Notes: generated from the sequence alone by a model not told the origin. Numbered from the stretch's first letter, positions 53,563 to 63,826 are shown. The stretch is 64,000 nt of DNA from Pseudoalteromonas sp. '520P1 No. 423' (GCF_001269985.1 NZ_BBZB01000001.1:2480001-2544000); one strand, 5' to 3'. Numbers and translations: made by a program.

Positions 53563-55152
53563 ATGAGACGTTGGAATGGTTGGGGTGATGAAAGTAATAG
53601 TATGGATTTACCTGATTCAGCTGGTGTATTTTTACAAAATATACTCGGTTCAGGTCAAAAACTTATAGATGCGAGCCTTAAAGAGGTGATCGCAAAAGTA
53701 CCAAAATCAAAAGCACCAAATCATAAACTTATTTGTATAGATCTAGAAGATCGCGTACGTCATGCTAAAGGTCAATCTCTAGCTGATTATTTATCTACCC
53801 GCAGTGGTAATATCAAATACTTTCCTGATGGTGTTTGTTATCCAACAAATAATCAGGAGGTTAAAGATATTTTAGCATTAGCTAAATTACATAATCTTGA
53901 ACTAATTCCGTATGGAGGCGGCACGAGTGTCGCTGGGCATATTAATGTAAAAGACTCTAAACGCGCGGTGATCACTGTCGATATGTCTCGCATGAACCGC
54001 TTAGTTGACTTAGATGTTAAAAGTCATATCGCCACTTTTGGTGCTGGTACTCCTGGACCTATGGTAGAAGCCCAATTACGTGCTAAGGGATATACATTAG
54101 GACACTTCCCACAATCATTCGAATTATCAACGGTAGGTGGTTGGGTTGCCAGTCGCTCAAGTGGTCAACAATCTCTTAGATATGGCCGCATAGAACAAAT
54201 GTTTGCAGGCGGTAGCATTGAAACTTTCAATGGTACGCTTGAAATACCAACATTTCCAGCATCGTCGGCAGGCCCAGATCTACGAGAGATAATTCTTGGT
54301 AGTGAAGGACGTTTCGGCATCATTAGCGAAGTTAAAGTACGTGTTACAAAGCTTCCTGATAAAGAAAAATTCTCCGTTATCTTTTTCCCAAACTGGCAAT
54401 TAGCTACTGAGTTTTGCCAACAAGCAGTTCAAGAAAAAATTTCCCTATCTATGCTAAGAGTAAGTAACGCTATAGAAACACAAACACAGCTGAAACTAGC
54501 TGGGCATGAAAAATCCATAGCCTATTTAGAACAATATTTAAGTTTAAGGCACTGCAAAAATGATAAATGCATGCTTACCTTTGGTATTACAGGAAGTAAA
54601 AAACAAGTTAAAGCGACGCAATCTCAAATAAAATCTCTCGTTAAAAAATATAAAGGTATATCTACAGGTACTTTCTTAGGTAATCGGTGGGCTCAAAACC
54701 GTTTTAAATTTCCATATCTAAGAGATGCTCTTTGGCAACAAGGTTATAGTGTAGATACATTAGAAACAGCTACAGATTGGCAAAATGTGGATTCATTATT
54801 GGATAAAGTAGAAAACAACTTACTTACAGGCATCGATGGTAAAAAAGTACATGTATTTACCCATCTTTCCCACGTTTATGGTCAAGGTTGTAGTTTATAT
54901 ACCACGTATGTATTTGCTAATGACACTACTTTTGATGAAACATATAAAAGTTGGCAATTACTGAAAAATAGCACCAGTAACAAAATCGTCAATAATAAAG
55001 GCACTATCAGCCATCAACACGGTGTAGGTAAAGATCATGCGCCATATTTAGAAGTAGAAAAGGGGCGTTTGGGTATAAAAGTCATCAAAAGCTTATGTGA
55101 GCACTTTGATCCCGACAAACAGCTTAATCCGGGCACTTTAATAAATGATTGA
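53563..55152 (+). CDS. FAD-binding oxidase, alkyl-DHAP-synthase-like (FAD_binding_4 family)
   Basis: 529 residues from the ATG at 53563 (MRRWNGWGDES, the usual start of this group; the longer TTG start has no support). FAD-binding PP-loop IPYGGGTSVAGH, SSGQQSLRYGRIEQM, LGSEGRFGIISEV and the C-terminal ISHQHGVGKDHAPYL closely resemble alkyldihydroxyacetonephosphate synthase (ether lipid synthesis) and related FAD-linked oxidases. The GlpD-like gene overlaps its end by 8 bp, and an FGGY kinase follows. The three-gene set points to a glycerol-phosphate or ether-lipid related pathway; the exact reaction is inference. Confidence 0.85.
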   Translation: MRRWNGWGDESNSMDLPDSAGVFLQNILGSGQKLIDASLKEVIAKVPKSKAPNHKLICIDLEDRVRHAKGQSLADYLSTRSGNIKYFPDGVCYPTNNQEVKDILALAKLHNLELIPYGGGTSVAGHINVKDSKRAVITVDMSRMNRLVDLDVKSHIATFGAGTPGPMVEAQLRAKGYTLGHFPQSFELSTVGGWVASRSSGQQSLRYGRIEQMFAGGSIETFNGTLEIPTFPASSAGPDLREIILGSEGRFGIISEVKVRVTKLPDKEKFSVIFFPNWQLATEFCQQAVQEKISLSMLRVSNAIETQTQLKLAGHEKSIAYLEQYLSLRHCKNDKCMLTFGITGSKKQVKATQSQIKSLVKKYKGISTGTFLGNRWAQNRFKFPYLRDALWQQGYSVDTLETATDWQNVDSLLDKVENNLLTGIDGKKVHVFTHLSHVYGQGCSLYTTYVFANDTTFDETYKSWQLLKNSTSNKIVNNKGTISHQHGVGKDHAPYLEVEKGRLGIKVIKSLCEHFDPDKQLNPGTLIND

Positions 55153-56790
55153 TAACTTTAATTTATCTCGCAGCCAAAGAATCAATATAATACGCCAACA
55201 AGATAATTGGGATATTATCATTATTGGCGGTGGGATCACCGGTGCTGGAATATTAAAACTGGCGAGTCAATTAGGTTTAAGGGCATTATTAGTTGAGCAA
55301 AGGGATTTTTCGTGGGGCAGTTCTAGTCGTTCTTCAAAAATGGTACATGGTGGTTTACGCTATATTGCTGACGGCCAAATAAAATTAACTGTTGAATCTG
55401 TAAAAGAGCGTCAACATTTGGTAGAACATTCTAATGGTTTGGTTTTTAATCAAAGTTTTTTAATGAGTCACTATAAAAAACAATTCCCACAGCCTTGGAT
55501 ATTTAATAGCTTACTATCGGTTTATGATTTTATCGCTGGTATAAAACAACACAATTATTTACCTAAAGCGCAATACAGCTATTACGTTCCTAAAGTAAAA
55601 ACAAAATATTCAAAGGGAGGCAGTCAATTTGTTGATGCGATGACAGATGACTGCAGATTAGTATTGAGATTACTACAAGAAGCACAAACAGATAACAATA
55701 AAACCTTAGCTATTAATTATACAAAGGTAACAAAGGTCAATTATCAGCATAATGGTGTTAAAGGCGTTCAAGTTCAACTTGATGGGCAAAATATACCTAT
55801 AAAATCAAAAGTTGTTATTAATGCGACTGGTGCCCAAGCGAGTCAATTTAACTTATCAAAGCCAATAGTTAAACTCAGAGCATTACGCGGTAGTCACTTA
55901 GTGGTATCAAATTGGAGTTTACCGGTTGCCAGTGCAATCTCTGTCAGGCATCCAAAAGATAAACGACCTGTACAAATATATCCTTGGCAAAATACCACAA
56001 TTGTTGGCACAACAGATGTTGAACATAAATATGATTTAAATGTTGAACCCAATATAAGTCAAAATGAATTCGATTATCTAATTGAGTGTGTAAAACATCA
56101 ATTTGAGGGTATCAAATTAAATGATCTCGATTTGATTTCAACATTTTCAGGTGTTCGACCTGTGGTTACTAAAGGGGGAGGAATTGATCCCTCAAAAGAG
56201 AAAAGAGATCATAGTATATGGCATGAAAAAGGTGTCATAAATATTGCTGGTGGTAAATTAACTACATTAATATTGCTGGTGGTAAATTAACTACATTTAG
56301 AGTGATAGCAAGGCAAGTAATAGAAACTGCCTGTGGATTATTAAATCGGCGCTTTAATAATTATAATTTTTTAGCTTTTGATGAACAAATTTCATTAATT
56401 GAAAATAACTTATCAAAACAAATCTCTGATCGTTTAACAGGGGTTTATGGTCGTTTAGTTAATCAATTTATTATTGAGTCAAATTCTGAGCTTGTAAAAC
56501 CAATATCTTATAGCCTAACTTTATGGGCTGAACTTTTGTGGTCAATTAAGCACGAACAAGTGGTGCACTTAGATGACTTATTATTAAGACGTACACGCAT
56601 CGGTAATGTATTACCAAATGGCGCAATTGAACATTTAGAAACAATCAAGCCTTGGTGTATGAAATATCTAAATTGGGATGATAATAAGTGGCTTGAAGAA
56701 TTAAACCGATACATAGATATTTACAACTCACATTATAGTTTTAATCACTTAATTTATGATAAAGGGATTAAACTAGATGAACCAGCATGA
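55145..56790 (+). pseudogene. GlpD-like FAD-dependent glycerol-3-phosphate dehydrogenase, frameshifted by a 29-bp duplication
   Basis: The first part (to 56290) has IIIGGGITGAGILKLASQLG, LVEQRDFSWGSSSRSSKMVHGGLRYI and the C-terminal part of the FAD domain (FSGVRPVVTKGGG). At 56240-56297 a 29-bp unit is present twice in tandem; since 29 is not a multiple of three, translation ends at 56290. With one copy removed the frame reads INIAGGKLTTFRVIARQVIE and continues to 56790, a normal-length protein. The duplication is exact, so it may be recent and could revert. Confidence 0.85.
56240..56297 (+). repeat. 29-bp perfect tandem duplication
   Basis: Copies at 56240-56268 and 56269-56297 are identical (starting AATATTGCTGG, ending ACTACATT) and encode the conserved NIAGGKLTT motif. 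Deletion of one copy restores the GlpD-like frame. Confidence 0.95.
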
Positions 56791-58348
56791 TGACAAGTAT
56801 ATTCTCACAATAGATAATGGTACGCAAAGTGTTCGTGCTTTAATATTTGATTTAAAAGGAAATCTATTAGCTAAAAGTAAAATTGAATTTGAACCTTATT
56901 TCTCGGATAAACCTGGTTGGGCTGAGCAAAAAGTAGAATCTTTTTGGCAAAACTTAGCGCTCTGTTGCCAGCAGCTATGGCAACAAGCTGATGTAATAAA
57001 GCATAACTATCAAAAGAAGATCAGTGCAGTATCACTCACCACACAACGTGGTTCTGTTATTAACTTAGATAAATATAATAAACCTTTAAGACCTTGTATT
57101 TTATGGTTAGATCAACGTCTAGCAAATTTAAATAAAAAAATGCCATGGTATTGGTCTGCCGCTTTCAAATGTATTAGACAGTCAAAAGCAATTGACTATT
57201 TTAGACAAAAAGCACAAATAAATTGGATTAAACAAAACCAAGCTGATATTTGGCATAAAACAGACAAGTATTTATTATTATCTGGATATTTAACACATAA
57301 ATTAACTGGAGAATTTAAAGATTCTATCGGTTCTATTGTTGGTTACTTACCATTTGATTATAAAAAACAACAATGGGCGAACAAAAAAGATTGGAAATGG
57401 CATGCATTAGATATAAAACCATCCATGCTACCAGAACTTGTAAAACCTGGTGAACTACTAGGCTTGATAAATAAACAAGCATCGGATGTAACAGGGATCT
57501 CTCAAGGCACTAAGTTAATAGCTGCTGCATCTGATAAAGCGTGTGAAGTATTAGGCTCTGGCTGTTTTGAACCTACTACAGCAAGTTTAAGTTATGGCAC
57601 AACAGCTACAATTAATACGAATAATCCAAAATATATAGAGCCTCAAGCTTTTATTCCACCATATCCTTCATCTATTCCAAACCATTACAACAGTGAAATA
57701 ATGATTTATAGGGGCTTTTGGATGGTTAATTGGTTTAAAAAAGAGTTTGGTCAAAGTGAGATAGAAAAAGCAAAAAATTTAGGCGTATCACCCGAAAGCT
57801 TATTTGATGACTTAGTAAAACAAGTGCCACCTGGTTCTTTAGGTTTAATGTTACAACCGTACTGGTCGCCTGGGATTAAAAATTTAGAAGCAAAGGGCGC
57901 TATTTTAGGATTTGGTGATGTGCATACACGCGCGCATATTTACCGCTCTATTTTAGAGGGACTCGCATATGCACTTAGAGAAGGTAAACATACTTTAGAA
58001 AGACGCCAAAAAACTAAAATTACAAGTTTAGTGATATCAGGAGGGGGGTCACAATCAGATGCCGCTATGCAATTAAGTGCAGATATTTTTAATTTATCTA
58101 CTCATAGACCCCACACTTATGAAACTTCAGGATTAGGCGCAGCAATAAACGCAGCTGTTGGTTGTGGTTTTTATAATAACTATCAACAAGCCACACAAAA
58201 TATGACACATATTGTAGATTCATTTACTCCTATAAAGGAAAACGTCGTCCTTTATGACAAGTTATACACTCAGGTATATCTAAAAATGTATCAACAGTTA
58301 AAGCCTATTTATACACAAATAAAAAAAATTACGGGTTACCCACAATAA
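56777..58348 (+). CDS. FGGY-family carbohydrate kinase
   Basis: 523 residues with the actin-like ATPase fold: TIDNGTQSVRALIFDLKGN, LTTQRGSVINLD, RPCILWLDQR, ASDKACEVLGSGC, SLSYGTTATI and ISGGGSQSDAAMQLSADIF. It overlaps the GlpD-like gene by 14 bp. Family members phosphorylate glycerol, xylulose and other polyols; glycerol kinase itself has somewhat different motifs, so the substrate may be a glycerol derivative. It belongs to the preceding oxidase/dehydrogenase unit. Confidence 0.88.
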   Translation: MNQHDDKYILTIDNGTQSVRALIFDLKGNLLAKSKIEFEPYFSDKPGWAEQKVESFWQNLALCCQQLWQQADVIKHNYQKKISAVSLTTQRGSVINLDKYNKPLRPCILWLDQRLANLNKKMPWYWSAAFKCIRQSKAIDYFRQKAQINWIKQNQADIWHKTDKYLLLSGYLTHKLTGEFKDSIGSIVGYLPFDYKKQQWANKKDWKWHALDIKPSMLPELVKPGELLGLINKQASDVTGISQGTKLIAAASDKACEVLGSGCFEPTTASLSYGTTATINTNNPKYIEPQAFIPPYPSSIPNHYNSEIMIYRGFWMVNWFKKEFGQSEIEKAKNLGVSPESLFDDLVKQVPPGSLGLMLQPYWSPGIKNLEAKGAILGFGDVHTRAHIYRSILEGLAYALREGKHTLERRQKTKITSLVISGGGSQSDAAMQLSADIFNLSTHRPHTYETSGLGAAINAAVGCGFYNNYQQATQNMTHIVDSFTPIKENVVLYDKLYTQVYLKMYQQLKPIYTQIKKITGYPQ

Positions 58349-58381
58349 TTATCAATAAAAAATAATAAAAAAGGATATACA

Positions 58382-60739
58382 ATGCAGTTTACAAGACGCA
58401 AGTTTATTAAAACAATGGTTGTCAGTGCGGGGACGGTTATTACTACTAGTATTTTAGGGTGTGGTGGTTCAGATAACAAAGATGAAACACCTGATGTGGT
58501 AATTAAACCTGAAGTGCCAGATATTCTAGATGGTAGTATGTATTTTCCTCAATCAGTAGTATCTGGTGATCCAAAAGAAAACTCTGTCATATTATGGACC
58601 AGAATTGATAACAATACTGGTGAAGATACAGACGTAATCCTTCAAGTATCTAAAACAGATGATTTTTCTCAACTTGTTGTTGAACAGGAATTAACAGCAG
58701 TCGTATCTTCAGATCACTGTTTAAAAATAAGAGTTACAGATTTAGAGCAAGCAAAGTATTACTTTTACCGCTTTATCCATGTCGTTGAAAACAAGAAATA
58801 TACCAGCAATACTGGTAGAACAAAAACGGCACCTTCTCAAGATAGTGATACAAATGTCAAATTTGCTTACGTATCATGTCAAGATTATATAGGACGTTAT
58901 TACAACAATTATTTATCTTTGCTTGAACAAGATGATTTGGATTTTGTAATACACCTTGGAGACTATATCTACGAAACCACCGGTGACCCATTATTTCAAT
59001 CAACAGATCACGAACGTAAAATAGCATTTTCAGATCAAGTAGGCGTTTTAAACTTAGGTATTGGTGAAAATAAATATCAAGCTGCAGCAAGTTTAGATAA
59101 TTATCGTCAATTATATAAAACTTATCGTACCGATCCATTATTACAAAAAGTTCATGAACGTTTTCCTATGATAGCGATTTGGGATGACCATGAATTCTCG
59201 GATGATAGTTGGGCTGATCATGCGACAAATTTAGACGGTGCGCAAATAGAGAAACAAACTCAAAGGAAACGTAATTCCGAGATAGCTTACTTTGATTATA
59301 TGCCTATAGATCATGAACAAACACATATTTCAGAAGAACTTAGTTCTGGTGAACTCAAAATAGAAGAAATTCATTTATTTCCAAATACAAAAATTTACAG
59401 AGATTTTCACTTTGGTAAACACTGTCATATCGCGATGACTGATTTTAGAACAAATCGCCCCGATCATATCATTGCAGAAGATGCCTTCCCAGGAAGCGTT
59501 GAAATCGATCAAATTACCTTATCTGGATTTTTACAAGCAACGGGTATGGATTCTGCTAACATAAGCGCTGTTATTTCCCAAATGTCACCTTATGTCAATA
59601 TAGATGACGCGATGTTTACTCCTTATAAATCGGCTTTTATTGAAATATTTACAGCTATGTATGCAGATTCATTAATGGCTAAGATAGAAATGTCGCAACA
59701 AGATGCTTATATACAAGGGCAACAAAGAGCAATTGATGTAATTAAAGGAAACCTAGCTACAAGTTATTTAAATCAAGTATTAGAAGGTAGTAAAGAAACT
59801 TTACCATCTGAACATCCAATTCAGCAATTGCCGGCTTTACCAGAGCAAGGCGTAAATCAAGGTTTAGCTTTTTATACTATGGGTAAAACATCATTATTTA
59901 ACTACTTAGGCAGCAGGTACTTTGTAATTAAAGATACCTATGACTTATATGCTGGTTTTAAAGAGTATGTGGCGCAATCAAATGGTTCGTCAGTTCAATC
60001 TGCATATGATGAAGCACAGACCAACTGGTTAGCAACAACATTTGCTTCATCAAATAGCACATGGAAGCTGTTAGGCAGTTCTGTTTCTTTTTCTCCTCTA
60101 ATATTTGATTTATCTTCAAGTAGGGCAAACTCAGGTTTTGAACTACTAGAAGCTGCGCTTGCCTCAGATGCTGTACCTGGAGTATTTAAACAAAGGTTTT
60201 ACATTGAAGTTGATCAATGGGATGGTTTTCCACAATTTAAATCGAGTTTAATTGAAAATATTCTTAGTGCCAATTCTGTTGTAACATTAGGAGGGGATGT
60301 ACATAGTAGTTATGTCACAGAGCATAAAGCGAATTCAGTAACAGGGAATAAATCGTTTAACTTCACCACCTCTTCAATATCTTCAGCAACATTTGGTACC
60401 TTTTTAGAACAAGGAATGAATCAATTATTGTCACAACTAGGAGATGTTTCGCCTGTCGTAAAAGAGTTACCTGTATTCTTTGATACATTAGCAACAACGG
60501 CGACACAAAGAGCTGATATTTCAGATTCTTTGGTATTTTCAAAAATGTGGGAGCATGGCATTGCAATTGTAGAACTTGATGCTGAAAATATGGATGTCAG
60601 CTTCCATAATGTTAATACCAAGTTTAAAGACATTAATACTGCTCAGATTAGCTACTATCAAGATAAAACGTCGTATTTGGATATGGTTAAAATCCATAAA
60701 TTTAGAGTTAAAGATAATAATTTACAGCGATTGAGTTAA
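58382..60739 (+). CDS. PhoD-family alkaline phosphatase/phosphodiesterase, Tat-exported lipoprotein
   Basis: 785 residues. Leader TRRKFIKTMVVSAG is a twin-arginine signal and ends in ILGCGG, a possible lipobox. PhoD N-domain (FPQSVVSGDPKENSVILWTR) and catalytic domain (VSCQDYIGRY, VIHLGDYIYETTGD, IAIWDDHEFSDDSW, VTLGGDVHSSYV) are complete; an insertion makes it longer than usual PhoD. PhoD enzymes release phosphate from phosphodiesters outside the cytoplasm, including glycerophospho compounds. It begins 34 bp after the kinase gene and is likely in the same transcript, linking phosphate/glycerol scavenging. Confidence 0.92.
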   Translation: MQFTRRKFIKTMVVSAGTVITTSILGCGGSDNKDETPDVVIKPEVPDILDGSMYFPQSVVSGDPKENSVILWTRIDNNTGEDTDVILQVSKTDDFSQLVVEQELTAVVSSDHCLKIRVTDLEQAKYYFYRFIHVVENKKYTSNTGRTKTAPSQDSDTNVKFAYVSCQDYIGRYYNNYLSLLEQDDLDFVIHLGDYIYETTGDPLFQSTDHERKIAFSDQVGVLNLGIGENKYQAAASLDNYRQLYKTYRTDPLLQKVHERFPMIAIWDDHEFSDDSWADHATNLDGAQIEKQTQRKRNSEIAYFDYMPIDHEQTHISEELSSGELKIEEIHLFPNTKIYRDFHFGKHCHIAMTDFRTNRPDHIIAEDAFPGSVEIDQITLSGFLQATGMDSANISAVISQMSPYVNIDDAMFTPYKSAFIEIFTAMYADSLMAKIEMSQQDAYIQGQQRAIDVIKGNLATSYLNQVLEGSKETLPSEHPIQQLPALPEQGVNQGLAFYTMGKTSLFNYLGSRYFVIKDTYDLYAGFKEYVAQSNGSSVQSAYDEAQTNWLATTFASSNSTWKLLGSSVSFSPLIFDLSSSRANSGFELLEAALASDAVPGVFKQRFYIEVDQWDGFPQFKSSLIENILSANSVVTLGGDVHSSYVTEHKANSVTGNKSFNFTTSSISSATFGTFLEQGMNQLLSQLGDVSPVVKELPVFFDTLATTATQRADISDSLVFSKMWEHGIAIVELDAENMDVSFHNVNTKFKDINTAQISYYQDKTSYLDMVKIHKFRVKDNNLQRLS

Positions 60740-61300
60740 AACATTTAATTACAACTTTAATAAGTAATGAATTTCTCTCAGCTAAGTTGAGAGATCTTTC
60801 AATATTAAACTTTATTCCTGATCTTTTTTGTAAATGCCTTTGTAAATTATGATCTACTAATCTCCAAAAAATCATCGTACCGTTTGATACTCCTTTTAGA
60901 TTAGCTTTAAAAATGCTGGTGGCAGAAAATTGTACAAGTTTATTTTCTAGGAATGTATATCCACTTTTACTGTGAGGTTTAGTTAATTGTGAAGAAAATA
61001 ATAAATTTTTTTCAACAAAACTACTAGGTAAGTCAAAAGCAGAAAATTGAATAGTTTTATTTTTTAGAGTTATTGAGTGTTTTTACCCAAACTAATACTC
61101 CTTGTTTATCATAGATATGAATCCCATTGATATTGAGGCTTGTATAAGTGTCTTGAACAAAATTATTTGTAATATATTTGTTATCTCTATTTTCTACATA
61201 AATATGTATCATTCCAAACGGCGTTATCATAATTCACAACTGCAAGCTCGTGAGCCGCAGAATCAAACGCATTTATTATCCTTGAATTTAAATGAATAAA
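60740..61300 (-). pseudogene. CHASE4-domain sensor remnant
   Basis: On the minus strand, in two frames joined at about 61201, the text reads AFDSAAHELAVVNYDNAVWN, then ENRDNKYITNNFVQDTY, NINGIHIYDKQGVLVW, and after a stop region near 61050, FDLPSSFVEKNLLFSS and LKGVSNGTMIFWRLVDHNL. This order is the CHASE4 extracellular sensor domain. The N-terminal membrane helix and any output domain (GGDEF, EAL or kinase) are missing. Frameshift and stops show decay. It occupies the otherwise empty gap between phoD and rlmL. Confidence 0.65.
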
Positions 61301-61420
61301 AATAATGTTAATATAATTACCTAAAACATAGTGCTGATATCAGTAATAATCCAATTATAAACTTCTAATTGAATTTTATATCTTTCACCTATTTAAAAAT
61401 AAGTCCTTTGGGCTAAATTT

Positions 61421-61429
61421 TGTTATACT
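61421..61429 (+). promoter_or_regulatory. Extended -10 promoter of rlmL
   Basis: TGTTATACT, an extended -10 element, 66 bp before the rlmL start codon. No good -35 box is visible, as is common for such promoters. Confidence 0.5.
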
Positions 61430-61494
61430 GCCATCCAAAATTATACTTAGCGCTTATAGGTATATAAAATTAGTATTATTATTAAGGAATCACT

Positions 61495-63609
61495 TTGCAA
61501 TTTATCGCGTTAACTTCAATTGGTATAGAAAATCTTTTAGCTGACGAATTAAAACAGTTAGGGGTCCAAATTGGCAAACAAAGTGTCGGTTCGGTAGTTT
61601 TTGAAGCTGATTTACCACTTGCGCAAAAAGTGTGTTTATCTACACGTTTTGCTACTAGAATTTTGATGAAGATTGCAGAAAAAGAAAACGTTAAAAATAA
61701 AACTGATTTGTACAATTTAGCCCGTTATCAAGCATGGGGTGAATGGTTAACGCCTACAACCACTTTTGCGATTGATTTTTCTGGTACAAATACTGAATTA
61801 AAAAACACCCAGTTTTCAAGTCTAGTGATAAAAGATGCCATAGTTGATTACTTCCAGGATCTGTATGAAACACGTCCTGATGTTGATAAACAAAATGCAC
61901 AAGTACGCATTGCAGCGCGTTACCACCAAAATAAATTAGATTTATATATTGATTACTCAGGTACAGGTCTTTCTCAGCGTGGTTATCGTCAAGGTCAAGG
62001 TCGTGCACCAATAAAAGAGCATCTAGCTGCAGCTTTAATTCAACGCAGTGGCTGGTTAAATGATGTATCTCAGCCATTATTTGACCCGTGTTGTGGTTCA
62101 GGTACATTATTGATCGAAGCCGCAGGCATGGCCAATAACGAAGCCCCTGGTCTTAAAAAAGAACAATTTGCTTTTGAACGCTTACCAAATTTTAATGAAT
62201 CACAATACCTAGAAGTACGTGAAGAACTAATAGCACAAGAATCACCTAAAAAACTTTATTTGATTGGTCAAGATATAGATGGTTTTGTGCTTTCTAAAGC
62301 ACAGAATAATGCAAGAGCCGCAGGTGTTGAGCACCTGATTAAATTCAGTAAAGGTGATGCGGCAAATCTTAAACCCGTTTCAAAACGTGCCGGTGTTGTG
62401 CTTTCTAACTTACCATATGGTGAGCGTATGGGCGGTACAGCTGAACTAATAAATTTATATCGTAATATGGGTATTGCATTTAAAAAATATTACGCTGATT
62501 GGTACCTTGCATTATTAAGCTCTGATGAAGCATTATCAAAATTATTAAAAATTGTACGTCATAAGCGTTACAAATTTAAGAATGGTCCAATTGACTGTGT
62601 ATTAAACACTTATATTCTCGATGAAAAACAAGTTATTGAATCTACACACTCAACTGAGCTAAATTATGAAGATTCAACTGCATTTGCAAACCGTTTAAAG
62701 AAAAATAAACAAGGTTTAAAAAACTGGTTAAAACAACACGCTGTGACTACTTATCGTTTATACGATGCCGATATTCCACAATATAATGTTGCTGTTGATA
62801 TTTATAATGATCATGCTGTTATCTATGAATATGCAGCTCCAAAAGATGTGAATGAAGAAGTATCGAATAAACGTTTGCAAGACATTATCTATCTAACTGG
62901 TAAACAGTTAGATATTCCAGCTGAAAAAATCGTTGTTAAAGTACGTAAAAAGCAAAAAGGTGACTCTCAGTACCGTACAATCGCTCAGCAAGATCAATCT
63001 ATGGTAGTGACTGAGTACGGTGCTAAATTTAAAGTTAATTTATTTGACTATCTAGATACGGGTTTATTTTTAGATCACCGTTTAGCACGCCAATATATTC
63101 AGCAAAATTCACAAGACAAGCGTTTCTTAAACTTATTTGCATATACAGGAACTGCATCAGTTCAAGCTGCAATTGGTGGTGCTAAATCTATTACTACAGT
63201 TGATATGTCTAAAACATATATCAACTGGGGTAAAGAAAACTTTGAATTAAACAATATTCAAAACCCAAGATACAGATTCTTCCAAGCTGATTGCTTATCA
63301 TGGTTAGACCAAGCACAAGGTGAATATGATTTGATTTTCTTAGATCCGCCTACATTCTCAAACTCAAAACGTATGACTGACGCGTTTGACGTACAAAGAG
63401 ATCATATCAAGTTATTTGAAACCACTAAAAATATTTTAAGTGAAGATGGCGTATTGTTTTTCTCTAACAATAAGCGTGGCTTTAAAATGGATGAAGAGGC
63501 ATTAACTGCTTTAGGTTTAAAGGCTAAAAACATCAGCGATAAAACTCTATCTCCAGACTTTAAACGCAACAAGAATATACATAATAGCTGGTTGATAACC
63601 CGTGTTTAA
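61495..63609 (+). CDS. rlmL: 23S rRNA (guanine2445-N2)/(guanine2069-N7) methyltransferase
   Basis: 704 residues starting at TTG 61495, fixed by AAGGA six bases upstream. N-terminal THUMP region, first methyltransferase domain (FDPCCGSGTLLIEAAG, NLPYGERMGG), and C-terminal RlmK-type domain (FLNLFAYTGTASVQAAIGGA, LDPPTFSNSKRM). The fused two-activity enzyme is typical of gammaproteobacteria (RlmKL). It methylates two guanines in 23S rRNA. It overlaps the next small gene by 8 bp. Confidence 0.96.
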   Translation: MQFIALTSIGIENLLADELKQLGVQIGKQSVGSVVFEADLPLAQKVCLSTRFATRILMKIAEKENVKNKTDLYNLARYQAWGEWLTPTTTFAIDFSGTNTELKNTQFSSLVIKDAIVDYFQDLYETRPDVDKQNAQVRIAARYHQNKLDLYIDYSGTGLSQRGYRQGQGRAPIKEHLAAALIQRSGWLNDVSQPLFDPCCGSGTLLIEAAGMANNEAPGLKKEQFAFERLPNFNESQYLEVREELIAQESPKKLYLIGQDIDGFVLSKAQNNARAAGVEHLIKFSKGDAANLKPVSKRAGVVLSNLPYGERMGGTAELINLYRNMGIAFKKYYADWYLALLSSDEALSKLLKIVRHKRYKFKNGPIDCVLNTYILDEKQVIESTHSTELNYEDSTAFANRLKKNKQGLKNWLKQHAVTTYRLYDADIPQYNVAVDIYNDHAVIYEYAAPKDVNEEVSNKRLQDIIYLTGKQLDIPAEKIVVKVRKKQKGDSQYRTIAQQDQSMVVTEYGAKFKVNLFDYLDTGLFLDHRLARQYIQQNSQDKRFLNLFAYTGTASVQAAIGGAKSITTVDMSKTYINWGKENFELNNIQNPRYRFFQADCLSWLDQAQGEYDLIFLDPPTFSNSKRMTDAFDVQRDHIKLFETTKNILSEDGVLFFSNNKRGFKMDEEALTALGLKAKNISDKTLSPDFKRNKNIHNSWLITRV

Positions 63610-63826
63610 TATCACTTTATATCATACTCAAGGCTGCCACTTATGTGAGCAAGCCTATGAGTTATTAATACAAGTTGTAGACGCATCAAAAATTCAACTT
63701 GTAGATATTATTGATAGTGAAGCGCATATGGCGCTTTATCAAACTTCGATCCCAGTAATAGAAAATAATCACAACGGTAATAAATTGTTTTGGCCGTTTA
63801 ATGAACAAGATATAAAAGGTTTGTAA
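63602..63826 (+). CDS. Small glutaredoxin-like protein
   Basis: 74 residues from GTG 63602, overlapping the rlmL stop. ITLYHTQGCHLCEQAYELL holds a CxxC redox motif (Cys12-x-x-Cys15) and IPVIE the cis-Pro. It is the glutaredoxin-like YbbN-independent family found between rlmKL and uup in many gammaproteobacteria. Function is not well known; linkage to ribosome factors on both sides is conserved from memory. Confidence 0.88.
   Translation: MFNITLYHTQGCHLCEQAYELLIQVVDASKIQLVDIIDSEAHMALYQTSIPVIENNHNGNKLFWPFNEQDIKGL

Noticed and set aside
61102-61299. 65-codon plus-strand frame upstream of rlmL
   Set aside because: It is the antisense of the CHASE4 remnant, where the minus-strand text is clearly protein-like and the plus-strand text is not.
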